Assembly (NCBI GenBank): GCA_937921485.1
Contig: CAKZSV010000057.1
Location: 17,825 to 81,824 of the forward strand
From: an uncultured bacterium
GTDB taxonomy: Bacteria; Spirochaetota; UBA4802; JAGODF01
Reading direction: 5' to 3'
DNA: 64,000 nt
Below are positions 1 through 7,970 of the stretch, one piece after another. Under the pieces are notes generated by a model. It was not told the origin of the DNA, searched no databases, and was given only the letters and a program-made list of their open reading frames with translations. The translations under genes and the position numbers were made by a program. The number at the start of each line of letters is the position of its first letter. Position 1 is the first letter of the stretch.

Positions 1-213
1 ACGCCGCTGGCGCTTGCTGCGTATCACGCAGGCATCGGGAGGGTAAAATCGCGCATGGCGATCCCGCCGATTAAATCAACGATTCAGTATGTCAATGATG
101 TCATGCGGATTTATAACAGCATCACGGGAAAAGAAATCAGAGATTATTCTCCCCAGGTGAAAAAACTCTACACGCGCCTACGAAAGGACGGGACGCTGGA
201 GATTTATAATTAA
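1..213 (+). CDS. Lytic murein transglycosylase, C-terminal end (partial)
   Basis: The window opens inside this gene; 70 codons and a TAA stop remain. The visible part begins PLALAAYHAGIGRV and continues IPPIKSTIQYVNDV, which match the end of the SLT (Slt70-like) lysozyme-fold domain. The usual family motif is LAAYNAGPGRV followed by a proline-rich turn and an ExxxYVxxV helix. Such enzymes cleave the MurNAc-GlcNAc bond of peptidoglycan in the periplasm with formation of 1,6-anhydro-MurNAc. The asparagine of AYNAG is a histidine here. The catalytic glutamate and any signal peptide lie upstream of the window, so subfamily and full length cannot be judged. Confidence 0.8.
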   Translation, partial: TPLALAAYHAGIGRVKSRMAIPPIKSTIQYVNDVMRIYNSITGKEIRDYSPQVKKLYTRLRKDGTLEIYN

Positions 214-261
214 ATTTTTCCCGAATCATGCTTCCTTCTGGCGTGTTTCTTCGCAAATTAT

Positions 262-299
262 AAGGGAACTTCTAAAAACCATTATAAGGATGTTCCCTT
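262..299. repeat. Inverted repeat (hairpin 1 of 3)
   Basis: AAGGGAAC at 262-269 is the exact complement of GTTCCCTT at 292-299, with a 22-nt loop. It is the first of three unrelated hairpins packed into the space between two convergent genes. It has no clear T-run, so a terminator role is uncertain. Confidence 0.5.
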
Positions 300-317
300 G
301 TGGGCACAATATATAGT

Positions 318-365
318 AAAAACCGCTTTCTTTTGATACTATTTTTAAGGATGAAAGCGGTTTTT
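318..365. terminator. Strong hairpin, probable bidirectional terminator
   Basis: A 13-bp perfect stem (AAAAACCGCTTTC at 318-330 and GAAAGCGGTTTTT at 353-365) ends in T on one side and A on the other, so it can act as an intrinsic terminator for either strand. It lies between the convergent transglycosylase (+) and response regulator (-). An outer 6-bp pair, TGGGCA 301-306 with TGCCCA 371-376, could extend the structure. Confidence 0.7.
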
Positions 366-396
366 CGAGATGCCCATAATTTCAACTCCTGACACT

Positions 397-428
397 AGAA
401 GCCGTTCTTCCCACATAGAACGGCTTCT
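397..428. terminator. Hairpin downstream of the hydrogenase operon
   Basis: AGAAGCCGTTCT at 397-408 pairs perfectly with AGAACGGCTTCT at 417-428 (12-bp stem, 8-nt loop). It begins 39 bases beyond the stop of the minus-strand response regulator and is the first hairpin met by transcripts of the hox operon. It lacks a long T-run, so it may work together with the hairpin at 318-365. Confidence 0.55.
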
Positions 429-466
429 GTACATTATTACCTCACTCTTGTGATAAAGTCACACCA

Positions 467-835
467 TTACATACCAAGCGCCTTACGGATTGATGACAGC
501 AGATGATCGGGATTCACCGGTTTCTGGAACACGCCATTGAATCCAAGCTTATCGACTTCAATGGTTGTCGCAGTCGCCTGCCCAATGCTGCTGAGAAGAT
601 AAATAGGAAGTGCTGGATTATTCTTTTTGATCTCCTGCGCAACCTTCGTACCGGCATCGATACTTTCCATCATCATGTCGCACAAAATGAGATCCGGTTT
701 TTCACTGGCAGCTGCATCGATGCCTTCTTTCCCGGAAAGCGCCGTAACTGCCTCAAACCCATTTGCAGTTACAATTGCTTTTATGGAATCGCAAATATCT
801 GGATCATCATCTATAATCAAAATTTTTTTTACCAT
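467..835 (-). CDS. Receiver-only response regulator (hydrogenase-linked)
   Basis: A 122-residue CheY-like protein made of a receiver domain only, with no output domain. The acidic pocket is IDDDPD near residues 8-13, the phospho-acceptor is D53 in LCDMMM, the switch Ser/Thr is in LLSSIG and the conserved lysine is in FQKP. A clear AGGAG lies 8 bases before the ATG. It is the last gene of the hox operon, 65 bases after hoxW, so it is probably co-transcribed with the hydrogenase. A close paralogue lies at 7971-8345, sharing the unusual blocks CDMMMExID and GTKVAxEI and the C-terminus KKALGM or RKALGM. Its kinase and target are not visible. A role in controlling hydrogenase activity or expression is inference from position. 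Confidence 0.88.
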   Translation of the reverse strand: MVKKILIIDDDPDICDSIKAIVTANGFEAVTALSGKEGIDAAASEKPDLILCDMMMESIDAGTKVAQEIKKNNPALPIYLLSSIGQATATTIEVDKLGFNGVFQKPVNPDHLLSSIRKALGM

Positions 836-900
836 TGCATAAGTCTCCTTTTTAAAAGAATCGCATTCTTACAAGCTCATTTCAGAAAAACATGCCAAAA

Positions 901-1395
901 TCAATGAACGCCGAAACAATCCTGCGTAACAGCAGCAGGACTGGTGAAACCACAGGAAACAAACCCGGAAAAAAAAGCATACGCTTTCGATAAATTTTCG
1001 CACGCCTTCTGGCTCATCACCTGCCCCATTTCCCACTCATAGCCCCTGATTGCCAGCATATACGCCTCAGGCGCTTTGCGATTCAATTCATGGCAAAGCG
1101 CCAGAAGCGATTCAGCAGATAATGTGTGCGTCGTAAAAGATATTTCCAGCGAAGGTTCAATTCTCATAAACGAGAACGGCTCTTCGGCATTAATTGAAGC
1201 ATCAGCAAAAACAACCACTTCATATTCGGAAATCGTCAGAGCATCCTCGATGTTGAGCTGATAATCGACCTCGACATCGCATATTTGTGAAACAACAGGA
1301 TCCCTTTCGGCCAGCGCAGCTAATTCTACTCCGAGTCCGTCATCCTGACAGCCGGGATTGCCGTAGCCGAGTATGATACAGCGCTTTTTCGCCAC
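901..1395 (-). CDS. hoxW: [NiFe]-hydrogenase maturation protease
   Basis: A 164-residue protein of the HycI/HupD/HoxW endopeptidase family. These enzymes probe nickel in the active site and then remove the C-terminal peptide of the large subunit. The N-terminal LGYGNPGCQDDGLG matches the family GxGNxLxxDDGxG motif, with an acidic residue placed to bind Ni. The start is GTG directly after the TAG of hoxH (TAGGTG), so translation is coupled to that of its substrate. HoxH carries the 24-residue tail such a protease would remove, which supports the assignment. The last part (about residues 110-164) is less typical. The assignment as hoxW rather than a generic hyaD-type protease follows from the operon. 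Confidence 0.85.
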   Translation of the reverse strand: MAKKRCIILGYGNPGCQDDGLGVELAALAERDPVVSQICDVEVDYQLNIEDALTISEYEVVVFADASINAEEPFSFMRIEPSLEISFTTHTLSAESLLALCHELNRKAPEAYMLAIRGYEWEMGQVMSQKACENLSKAYAFFSGFVSCGFTSPAAVTQDCFGVH

Positions 1396-2844
1396 CTATT
1401 TTTCCTTTTTGTCGATGAGATTTCCTTCCGCATCCACGAGCGAAATTGAAAGCGGCATTTTCCCCAATGCGTGCGTCGCACAGCTCAGGCAAGGATCGTA
1501 CGCGCGGATGGCCACTTCTACTGCATTCATCATCCCTTCGGTGATTTCTTTTTTCCCGCTCAGCTGATTGACCGCGACCCAGTTCACCGCGCGGTTCATG
1601 GGTTCATTGTTGTTGGTCGTAGAAACAATGAGGTTCGCCATTTCTATCTGATCATTGTCATTGATCCTGTAGTGATGAAAAAGCGTTCCTCTCGGCGCTT
1701 CGATGAGGCCAACTCCTTCTTTCACTTTCGTGCCCTTTACAACTAAATCGTTCTTCTGAAGATCCGGATCGTTGAGAAGCTCTTCCATAACCTCGGCAGA
1801 GTGAAGAAGCTCAATCAGGCGAGCCCAGTGCATGTGCATGGACATGCTATTGGGTTTTCCTTTTGTGTAGGCCTTGAATTCTTCAAATTCTTTCTGTGCA
1901 AGCTTTGTGGGGATAAACTCCGCGGTGTTGAGGCGCGCCAGCGGTCCCACGCGATACCATCCATCTTTTTTGCCAAGCGATTTGAGGTATGGAAACTTCA
2001 TATAGCTCCATGAACGAACTTCCTCGCCAATGTAGTTCAGATAATCCTGATAATCGACATCGTTAAGTATTTTTTTGCCATCGGCATCCACCGCACGCAG
2101 CACGCCATGGTACAGATCGAGCGCTCCGTCTTTGCGAACCAGACTTAAGTGATTGGAAGGGAATGCCGCAAAGCTATCAATGAAGTCTTTATTCTTCTTA
2201 TGATAATCCTTAAAGAAATTCACTGCGGCAACCGACCATTCGATCATTTTTTTGATGTTCAGCGGATCGGCACCTTTTAAGAATTCATCGCGCTCAGCAA
2301 TACTCAGATTTTTATTAATGCCGCCAGGCACAGCCCCCGTGCCATGAATCTTCTTACCCGCTGTCGCCCTGATGATCTCCTGGCCAAATTTGCGCATCAT
2401 CACGCCCTGCACTGCAAGGTCGGGATGCTTAATTGCCACTCCGATAACATTTCGAATCGCAGGATCGGCATCAACACCAAAAAGAAGGTCCGGTGAAACC
2501 AGATGAAAAAAATGCAACGCATGCGATTGAAACATCTGACCGTAATGCATAAGCCTTCGCATTTTTTCTCCCGTGGGGGTGAGTCCCTCAGGACCAACGC
2601 CCACAATGACATCCATTGCCTTTGCCGCTGCAAGATGATGGCTCACAGGACAGATGCCGCAAAGGCGCTGAACCAGCACGGGCATTTCCCAGTAGGGGCG
2701 TCCCAGCACAAAACGCTCAAACCCGCGAAATTCAACAATGTGAAAACGCGACTCTGTAACGTTATTCTGAGGATCGAGTTGAATGGTCACCTTTCCGTGA
2801 CCTTCAACCCTGGTGACCGGTTCTATAGTAATTTTTCTACCCAT
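1396..2844 (-). CDS. hoxH: NAD-reducing hydrogenase, large [NiFe] subunit
   Basis: A 482-residue catalytic subunit of a group 3 (bidirectional, NAD-linked) [NiFe] hydrogenase, oxidising H2 or reducing protons in the cytoplasm. The N-terminal RVEGHG motif is present. The first Ni-binding pair is C62 and C65 in RLCGICPVSHH, and the second is C452 and C455 in DPCLSCATH near the C-terminus. A 24-residue tail starting ALGKMPL follows the final histidine and should be cleaved by the adjacent protease. The length and the ALGKMPL tail fit HoxH of the 3d group. AGGAGA precedes the ATG. It sits between hoxY and hoxW in the order F-U-Y-H-W. Cofactor-assembly genes (hyp) are not in the window. Confidence 0.95.
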   Translation of the reverse strand: MGRKITIEPVTRVEGHGKVTIQLDPQNNVTESRFHIVEFRGFERFVLGRPYWEMPVLVQRLCGICPVSHHLAAAKAMDVIVGVGPEGLTPTGEKMRRLMHYGQMFQSHALHFFHLVSPDLLFGVDADPAIRNVIGVAIKHPDLAVQGVMMRKFGQEIIRATAGKKIHGTGAVPGGINKNLSIAERDEFLKGADPLNIKKMIEWSVAAVNFFKDYHKKNKDFIDSFAAFPSNHLSLVRKDGALDLYHGVLRAVDADGKKILNDVDYQDYLNYIGEEVRSWSYMKFPYLKSLGKKDGWYRVGPLARLNTAEFIPTKLAQKEFEEFKAYTKGKPNSMSMHMHWARLIELLHSAEVMEELLNDPDLQKNDLVVKGTKVKEGVGLIEAPRGTLFHHYRINDNDQIEMANLIVSTTNNNEPMNRAVNWVAVNQLSGKKEITEGMMNAVEVAIRAYDPCLSCATHALGKMPLSISLVDAEGNLIDKKEK

Positions 2845-2865
2845 ATTTTCTCTCCTGAAAAAAAA

Positions 2866-3405
2866 TTAATCGAACTTTACCACTTCATACGGAAGCTGAA
2901 GTTCTTTGCCCGAAAGCAATGCCACCAGTGCTTCCCAGATGAGGTCTGCCCTCGGAGGGCATCCGGGCAGATAATAATCGATCTTCACAATTTCATGCAA
3001 GGGATACACCCTGTCTAAAATCATGGGAAGCTCATCGTCATTGGGAATGATGTTGTCATCCACCGTGGGACACTTGAGATATGCTTCTTCGAGGCACTCT
3101 TTTACGGGAATGCCATTACGCATCGCAGGAAGGCCTCCCATAATTGCGCACTCGCCTACTGCTATGAGAATCTTGCAGTTCTTCCTGAAAAGGCGAAGGT
3201 TTTCCACATTTTCACTGTTGCAGCATCCTCCTTCGATGAGACCCACATCGCACTGCTTTGTAAACGTTTTGATATCATCGATTGGAGATTTATTAAATTC
3301 GACCAGTTCGATAAGCTTAAGAATTCTTTCGTCTATGTCCAGTATTGACATATGGCAGCCGAAACAACCTGCCAGAGAAGCTGTCGCTACTACCGGTTTA
3401 CTCAT
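2866..3405 (-). CDS. hoxY: NAD-reducing hydrogenase, small subunit
   Basis: A 179-residue small subunit that carries the [4Fe-4S] cluster proximal to the [NiFe] site. Cluster ligands are visible as SLAGCFGCHMS (C14, C17), the GGCCNSEN and GECAIMGG region in the middle, and LPGCPPRADLIW towards the end. There is no Tat signal and no distal-cluster domain, as expected for the short soluble HoxY type rather than membrane-bound uptake hydrogenases. A strong GGGGGA precedes the ATG. The 40-nt gap to hoxU and 21-nt gap to hoxH support one transcript. Confidence 0.93.
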   Translation of the reverse strand: MSKPVVATASLAGCFGCHMSILDIDERILKLIELVEFNKSPIDDIKTFTKQCDVGLIEGGCCNSENVENLRLFRKNCKILIAVGECAIMGGLPAMRNGIPVKECLEEAYLKCPTVDDNIIPNDDELPMILDRVYPLHEIVKIDYYLPGCPPRADLIWEALVALLSGKELQLPYEVVKFD

Positions 3406-3445
3406 TGCATTCCCCCATAATCAAATTATCAAATCTAATCCAGCA

Positions 3446-4141
3446 TCAGGCCCTTTCGATATCGCTTCCGATGGGTTTCGTATCGAATTTCCTTTTGCCA
3501 ATTGGCACCGCAAATCCAACTTCCTTTTTCAGGATGGAACCGACAGGACACAGATCCATCGCCTTCTGTGCCAGTTCATCGGACATGCTTTGCGCCAGTT
3601 CCCTGTCCACATTAATTTTTGCGTGACCTCCGCGCTTCACAATGCCGAAAATTCTTTTTCCGTCGGGCGCGGTAATGGCGCGCACACAGCGCAGGCACTG
3701 GACGCAGCGATTGCGCTCTATGACTATCTTCGGAAGTGACGCATCCAGTTCCCGTTTCGGGAAAAGAAACGGGAATCGCGGGACCATCATCATATACCTG
3801 TACGCGAGCGCTTGCAGTTCGCAGTTACCGCTTTTTTCACAGGTGGGGCACATGTGGTTGCCTTCAACGAAAAGCATTTCCACAATCGCTTTTCTGTAAT
3901 CTTCGAGTTCGGCGGTTTTATTTTCAACCACCATGCCATCAGCCACAGGCGTGGTACACGCAGCCATATTCCTGCCGCCAACTTTCACCGTGCAGATACG
4001 ACATACACCCGCAGGCTTCAAACCCTCGAAATGGCACAGGGTGGGAATATATACCCCATTCTGTTTTGCCGCTTCGACAATCGTCTGTCCTGGTTTTGCA
4101 GTACACTGTTTTCCATCTATTGTAAATTGTATGGTGCTCAT
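3446..4141 (-). CDS. hoxU: NAD-reducing hydrogenase, diaphorase subunit HoxU
   Basis: A 231-residue electron-transfer subunit equivalent to the N-terminal part of NuoG. An N-terminal plant-type [2Fe-2S] ferredoxin fold contains CHFEGLKPAGVCRICTVKV and a further cysteine in MAACTTP. The His/Cys cluster region follows (HMCPTCEKSGNCELQ), then a [4Fe-4S] site in NRCVQCLRCVRA. It passes electrons between HoxY and the FMN/NAD site of HoxF. Its length agrees with HoxU of soluble hydrogenases (about 235 residues). The start lies one base from the stop of hoxF, indicating tight coupling. Confidence 0.92.
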   Translation of the reverse strand: MSTIQFTIDGKQCTAKPGQTIVEAAKQNGVYIPTLCHFEGLKPAGVCRICTVKVGGRNMAACTTPVADGMVVENKTAELEDYRKAIVEMLFVEGNHMCPTCEKSGNCELQALAYRYMMMVPRFPFLFPKRELDASLPKIVIERNRCVQCLRCVRAITAPDGKRIFGIVKRGGHAKINVDRELAQSMSDELAQKAMDLCPVGSILKKEVGFAVPIGKRKFDTKPIGSDIERA

Positions 4142-4142
4142 A

Positions 4143-5951
4143 TCAATGTTCCTCTACCTTTGGGATTCTCCCTGCTGCCTTGCAGGATTCCTGAACGGCG
4201 GCCATCAAATCGAACGTAGTGACGTAATCGACATCTTTACGCACTTTTGCTTCGTACAAGTCACGGAAGTTTTGAATTGTAGTATAGATAGGATTGGGCG
4301 ATGTCTGACCAAGACCGCAGCGGCTCATCGATTTGATGATCTTGCACCAGCTTTCGAGCTCTTCCATATCTTTCATGGAAGCCTTCCCCGACATAATCTT
4401 TTCAAGGCGCTCTTTTAAGATAACATTTCCTGCTCGACAGGGCACACACCAGCCACACGACTCTTCCACGAAGAAATCCATGAAATTATGGACAATTTCG
4501 AAAAGATCGCGATCAGGTCCGATTATAATGATCGAACCACCGGTTGCCAGATCATCATAGCAGATACGGCGGCCGAAATCTTTCTTGCCAATGCAGGTTC
4601 CAGAAGGGCCTCCAATCTGCACTGCTTTTGCAGTCCTCCCGCCCACCATCTCAAGAAGGGTCTGTACGGTGGTGCCAAATTCCACTTCATAAATACCGGG
4701 ATTGCTGCAATCGCCAGAAACGCTGAGAAGCTTTGTACCGGCGGACTGGGCGGTTCCCATCTTTTTGAACCACTCCCCGCCTTCAAGCATAATCCTTACC
4801 ACACAACAGAAAGTCTCAACATTGTTCACAGTTGTGGGATAGCCGAGATATCCTTTCTGTACAGGAAACGGCGGTCTGTTTCTCGGCTCGCCCCGCCTGC
4901 CTTCGGCCGATTCGATGAGAGCTGATTCTTCGCCACACACATAGGCACCGGCTCCCATCTGAATCCGTATATCGAAATCAAAGCCTTTGCCGAGGATATT
5001 CTTACCCAGGAGGTTTTTCTCGCGCATATCGCCAAGGATTTTTTCGAGATACTTCTTCATATACTGGTATTCTGCGCGAAGATAGAGAATTCCTTCGCTT
5101 GCACCAACCGCATAGCCGGCGATTGCCATGCCTTCAAAAAGCATGTGCGGTATTTCGGTGAGGATCACGCGATCTTTAAAGGTACCGGGTTCGCCTTCAT
5201 CCGCATTGCATACCACGAATTTTTTCGCGCCTTCGGATTTGCGGCAAAAATCCCATTTCATGCCTGTGGGAAAACCGGCACCTCCTCTTCCGCGAAGATT
5301 GCCGAGTTTAATTTCATCGATGACATCTTCCGGTTTTTTTGAAAGAGCTGCCTTCAGCGAAGATCCCATTTCATACGGAGCAAAAAGCACAGGGCCTTTG
5401 CGCATAATGTTGTTCTTCACCATGGATCGAATAAACTCCGATTGGTTTGCACCATCACCAAATTCTGTGACCATATCCTGCACGTTCTTACCAGCTTTCA
5501 TGCCGGCTACCATATCCTTCACTTTTTGCGTGGTAAGATTGGTAAATACAACGCCATTGATGATGGCTGCCGGTTCCTGATCGTTCATTCCGATACATGA
5601 AGTATCATAGAGCCCAATTGTACCATCGGAAGTGATGCTACCAAAACGGCACCCAGCCGCCTCTTCAAACGCTTTTGCAATGGCCGTCCGTCCCTTCATC
5701 AATGCAACCGCACTGTTGTTCAGATACACCGTGTATCTGCCACGTGGAGTTTTGGTGAAGAAATGATAGAACGTCACCACGCCTTCAACATCGACGCTTG
5801 AAATCTGTAGCTGGGAAGCAATGCACCGTATCGTATCATCAGAAATACATCCAAGTTCATGTTGCACATCGGTTATGATGTCCATGAGCCTTGTCTTATC
5901 ATTATTGTACTTCGCTACGACCTGTTTGACGACTGCATCTTCCCTTCCCAT
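4143..5951 (-). CDS. hoxF: NAD-reducing hydrogenase, FMN/NAD(H) subunit (NuoE-NuoF fusion)
   Basis: A 602-residue flavoprotein, the first gene of the operon. Residues 1-165 are a NuoE-like thioredoxin-fold domain in which the usual four [2Fe-2S] cysteines are mostly lost: YLNNSAVALMKG stands where CxxxxC is expected, and only the cysteine of DTSCIGM remains. Residues 170-600 are NuoF-like: FMN loop GRGGAGFPTGMKW, NADH-binding GAGAYVCGEESALI, and a [4Fe-4S] site in ESCGWCVPCRAG with a fourth cysteine in RCGLGQTSPNP. This is the site where NAD+ is reduced with electrons from H2. Overall length and the degenerate N-terminal domain match HoxF of soluble bidirectional hydrogenases, so no separate hoxE is needed. 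GAGG precedes the ATG. Confidence 0.93.
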   Translation of the reverse strand: MGREDAVVKQVVAKYNNDKTRLMDIITDVQHELGCISDDTIRCIASQLQISSVDVEGVVTFYHFFTKTPRGRYTVYLNNSAVALMKGRTAIAKAFEEAAGCRFGSITSDGTIGLYDTSCIGMNDQEPAAIINGVVFTNLTTQKVKDMVAGMKAGKNVQDMVTEFGDGANQSEFIRSMVKNNIMRKGPVLFAPYEMGSSLKAALSKKPEDVIDEIKLGNLRGRGGAGFPTGMKWDFCRKSEGAKKFVVCNADEGEPGTFKDRVILTEIPHMLFEGMAIAGYAVGASEGILYLRAEYQYMKKYLEKILGDMREKNLLGKNILGKGFDFDIRIQMGAGAYVCGEESALIESAEGRRGEPRNRPPFPVQKGYLGYPTTVNNVETFCCVVRIMLEGGEWFKKMGTAQSAGTKLLSVSGDCSNPGIYEVEFGTTVQTLLEMVGGRTAKAVQIGGPSGTCIGKKDFGRRICYDDLATGGSIIIIGPDRDLFEIVHNFMDFFVEESCGWCVPCRAGNVILKERLEKIMSGKASMKDMEELESWCKIIKSMSRCGLGQTSPNPIYTTIQNFRDLYEAKVRKDVDYVTTFDLMAAVQESCKAAGRIPKVEEH

Positions 5952-5972
5952 AGGACCTCTTTTAATAAGTTA

Positions 5973-5978
5973 ATTATA
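5973..5978 (-). promoter_or_regulatory. Candidate -10 element of the hox operon
   Basis: A perfect TATAAT on the minus strand lies 22 bases before the hoxF ATG. I see no good -35 hexamer 16-18 bases further upstream, which would fit an activator-dependent promoter. The remaining bases of 5952-6160 show no gene. Confidence 0.4.
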
Positions 5979-6160
5979 GTATGGGTGGCACAGTAATTAT
6001 TTCGCCATTTTTTTTCAAGAAGAAAAAAGCATTAATTATTCTGTGCACATGTTACATTTCATGAACCTCGATGAATGACGAATCGAATATGATCGATTTG
6101 ATGCCATGTAATATCAAAACGGAGTATGAATTGCTATTGGAAATATCCGTCGCAATAATC

Positions 6161-6191
6161 AAAAGGCCGTCCCGCAAAGGGATGGCCTTTT
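6161..6191 (-). terminator. Intrinsic terminator of the MFS gene
   Basis: AAAGGCC-rich inverted repeat (AAAAGGCCGTCCC / GGGATGGCCTTTT with a short loop), 25 bases beyond the stop of the minus-strand transporter. Read on the minus strand it ends in a T-run. Confidence 0.75.
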
Positions 6192-6215
6192 ATAAACATA
6201 CTAGCAAATGAATTA

Positions 6216-7454
6216 TTACTTCTTTGGCGGCTTGAGAAATACCAGCACCAGCACAAGCCCCACCGCACCCAAAATCAGCGTGGGCCAGAAGGCAACCTGA
6301 TATGAGCCAAACACGTCTTTCGCCTGACCGGAAACGATCCCACCTGCAATTGCGCCAATACCGTATGCGAAGAAAACAACACCGTAATTGCGCGCATAAT
6401 TTTTAAGCCCATAGAAGCTGAGCGTTGTTGTGGGTGCTATTGCAAGCCATCCTCCCAAAATCAGCCAGAAGCCGCAGAAGGCGATTACATATAGCCCCAC
6501 ATCGCCCTCTTTTGCGATAAGCATCATTATCGATACTGCGATGATAATTAAAAGATTTACCACCGCGGCCCCTTTGGGAGTGATTTTATCGGTGAGCCAG
6601 CCGAAAATAGGGCGGCCAATTGCGTTAAAAATAGCAAAAACACCGACCAGCATCGTTCCCGTTTCTCCAGGTATTTTTATTATTTCGTTGCCTACAGGTT
6701 TTGATATGCCGATGGCCATGAGGCCTGCAAGGCTGCCGATGAAAAATGGCAAGAAGAGCCCCCAGAAACCGCTTGTTTTAACAATCTCGCCCGGTTCAAT
6801 ATCCACCACGGATGCGGCAGCCGCGCTCGGAGTCCAGCCTTGCGGCTTCCAGCCTGTCTCGGGTACGCGGAATGGCAGCGCTAACAGGACAAGAAGAATT
6901 GCGAAACCGATGCCGAAATAGAGAAATGTCATTGAAAGTCCGACGCTTTCGATAAGCACGTTGGAGATTTTCGCGGTGATAAGCGCCGAACCGCCAAATC
7001 CTGCGAGCACAAGCCCTGTTGCCAAACCTTTTTTATCCGGAAACCACTGGCCAACAATATTGATCGGGCAGCCATAGACTATCCCTACTCCGCTGCCGGC
7101 AACAATGCCATAGGTAAAGATGAGAAAATAGATGTTTTTCGATTCAGCCGCAAAATACGACAATGCCCATCCGAGGCCCACAACTACACCACCGATAATG
7201 GCAAGTTTTTTAGGGCCGACCTGTGCCATTATCCTGCCTGCAAAAAACATGAGAATTGAAAAAAATGCTAAGAAAATCATAAACGGAAGATTTGCTAAAG
7301 ATGCGCTAATGCCAAAGCTCTGCTTAATCGGATTAAGAAAAATGCTGTAGGCATATACGCTGCCCAAACACAGGCAAATTATCAGACCGGTAAGCACAAA
7401 AATCCACCTTCCTGCTTCGGGTGATAAACCGAACAATTTGTTATGGTGTGTCAT
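6216..7454 (-). CDS. MFS transporter, oxalate/formate antiporter (OFA) type
   Basis: A 412-residue major facilitator with about 12 hydrophobic segments. The start (residues 14-50, including LGSVYAYSIFLNPIKQSFG) is characteristic of the OFA branch, which includes OxlT and related monocarboxylate carriers. The cytoplasmic loop between TM2 and TM3 carries GRIMAQVGPKKLA, and the second half repeats it as GRPIFGWLTDKITPKGA. The substrate is a guess; formate, oxalate or another small carboxylate is plausible beside a hydrogenase operon. It is a single-gene unit with GGAGG upstream and its own terminator. It shares direction with, but is separate from, the hox operon. Confidence 0.85.
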   Translation of the reverse strand: MTHHNKLFGLSPEAGRWIFVLTGLIICLCLGSVYAYSIFLNPIKQSFGISASLANLPFMIFLAFFSILMFFAGRIMAQVGPKKLAIIGGVVVGLGWALSYFAAESKNIYFLIFTYGIVAGSGVGIVYGCPINIVGQWFPDKKGLATGLVLAGFGGSALITAKISNVLIESVGLSMTFLYFGIGFAILLVLLALPFRVPETGWKPQGWTPSAAAASVVDIEPGEIVKTSGFWGLFLPFFIGSLAGLMAIGISKPVGNEIIKIPGETGTMLVGVFAIFNAIGRPIFGWLTDKITPKGAAVVNLLIIIAVSIMMLIAKEGDVGLYVIAFCGFWLILGGWLAIAPTTTLSFYGLKNYARNYGVVFFAYGIGAIAGGIVSGQAKDVFGSYQVAFWPTLILGAVGLVLVLVFLKPPKK

Positions 7455-7790
7455 GGATACTGACCCTCCTCGTATTTTAATTCTTAAACTTTGCGGTTCT
7501 TAGAATAGACATCTCGAAGCATCAAATCTGATACGCACTTACGGATACTACATCGCTACTCCTCACCGTTGCCATTATGATAAAAAATTCGCCGGATAAT
7601 CCGTTATTTTTTATCACTTTCATGTACGCGTTTTTTTAAGAGATTGTAAAACCAAAAGCGTTTTTTACTCTCTGGACCTGTATGTAGTTTCTGTCAAGCC
7701 TTTTATTTCTTCATCGAGCAATCGCGCTGTCCTTTTTCTAATTCTTGATTTCTCATTTTGCTTGACGTTTTATCGCTAATTGTGAAATAA
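7455..7790. other. Non-coding stretch upstream of MFS and regulator genes
   Basis: I see no credible gene here. It carries the Shine-Dalgarno region of the minus-strand MFS gene at its left end and an AT-rich part at its right end with a TTGACG hexamer at 7762-7767 that lacks a well-spaced -10. Confidence 0.4.
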
Positions 7791-7910
7791 GATATAGCTG
7801 ACCAGGCAAAGGAAATGCTTCTCAAAATGGCAAATGAAGAGATGAAACACAAGGAGAAGGTTGAATATCTTTATGCCAACACCGCATTTCCCCAGACGCA
7901 GGGCGGATGA
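7791..7910 (+). pseudogene. C-terminal remnant of a ferritin-like/rubrerythrin-type gene
   Basis: An open stretch bounded by an in-frame TAA (7788-7790) and TGA (7908-7910) encodes about 39 residues. They include MANEEMKHKEKVEYLY and end NTAFPQTQGG. The EExxHxxxxExxY pattern is the last helix of ferritin-like diiron proteins, and the tail also resembles their C-termini. The first three helices are missing and there is no ribosome binding site before the internal ATGs, so I read it as the leftover 3' end of a deleted gene. It lies just ahead of the second receiver gene. Confidence 0.55.
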
Positions 7911-7970
7911 AAAAAGCAGTATATCACCATAACTTCAGTGAGATTTTAAACGAACGCACGGAGGGAACGC

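Noticed and set aside
5400..5951. Loss of the [2Fe-2S] cysteines in the NuoE-like part of HoxF as a novel defect
   Set aside because: To my knowledge this degeneration, including DTSCIGM and DQEPA, is shared by NAD-reducing hydrogenases of this type, so it is a family trait.
7762..7796. TTGACG followed by AT-rich sequence as promoter of the second receiver gene
   Set aside because: The best -10 candidates give spacers of 20 or more, and the site lies upstream of the ferritin remnant, about 200 bases from the gene.
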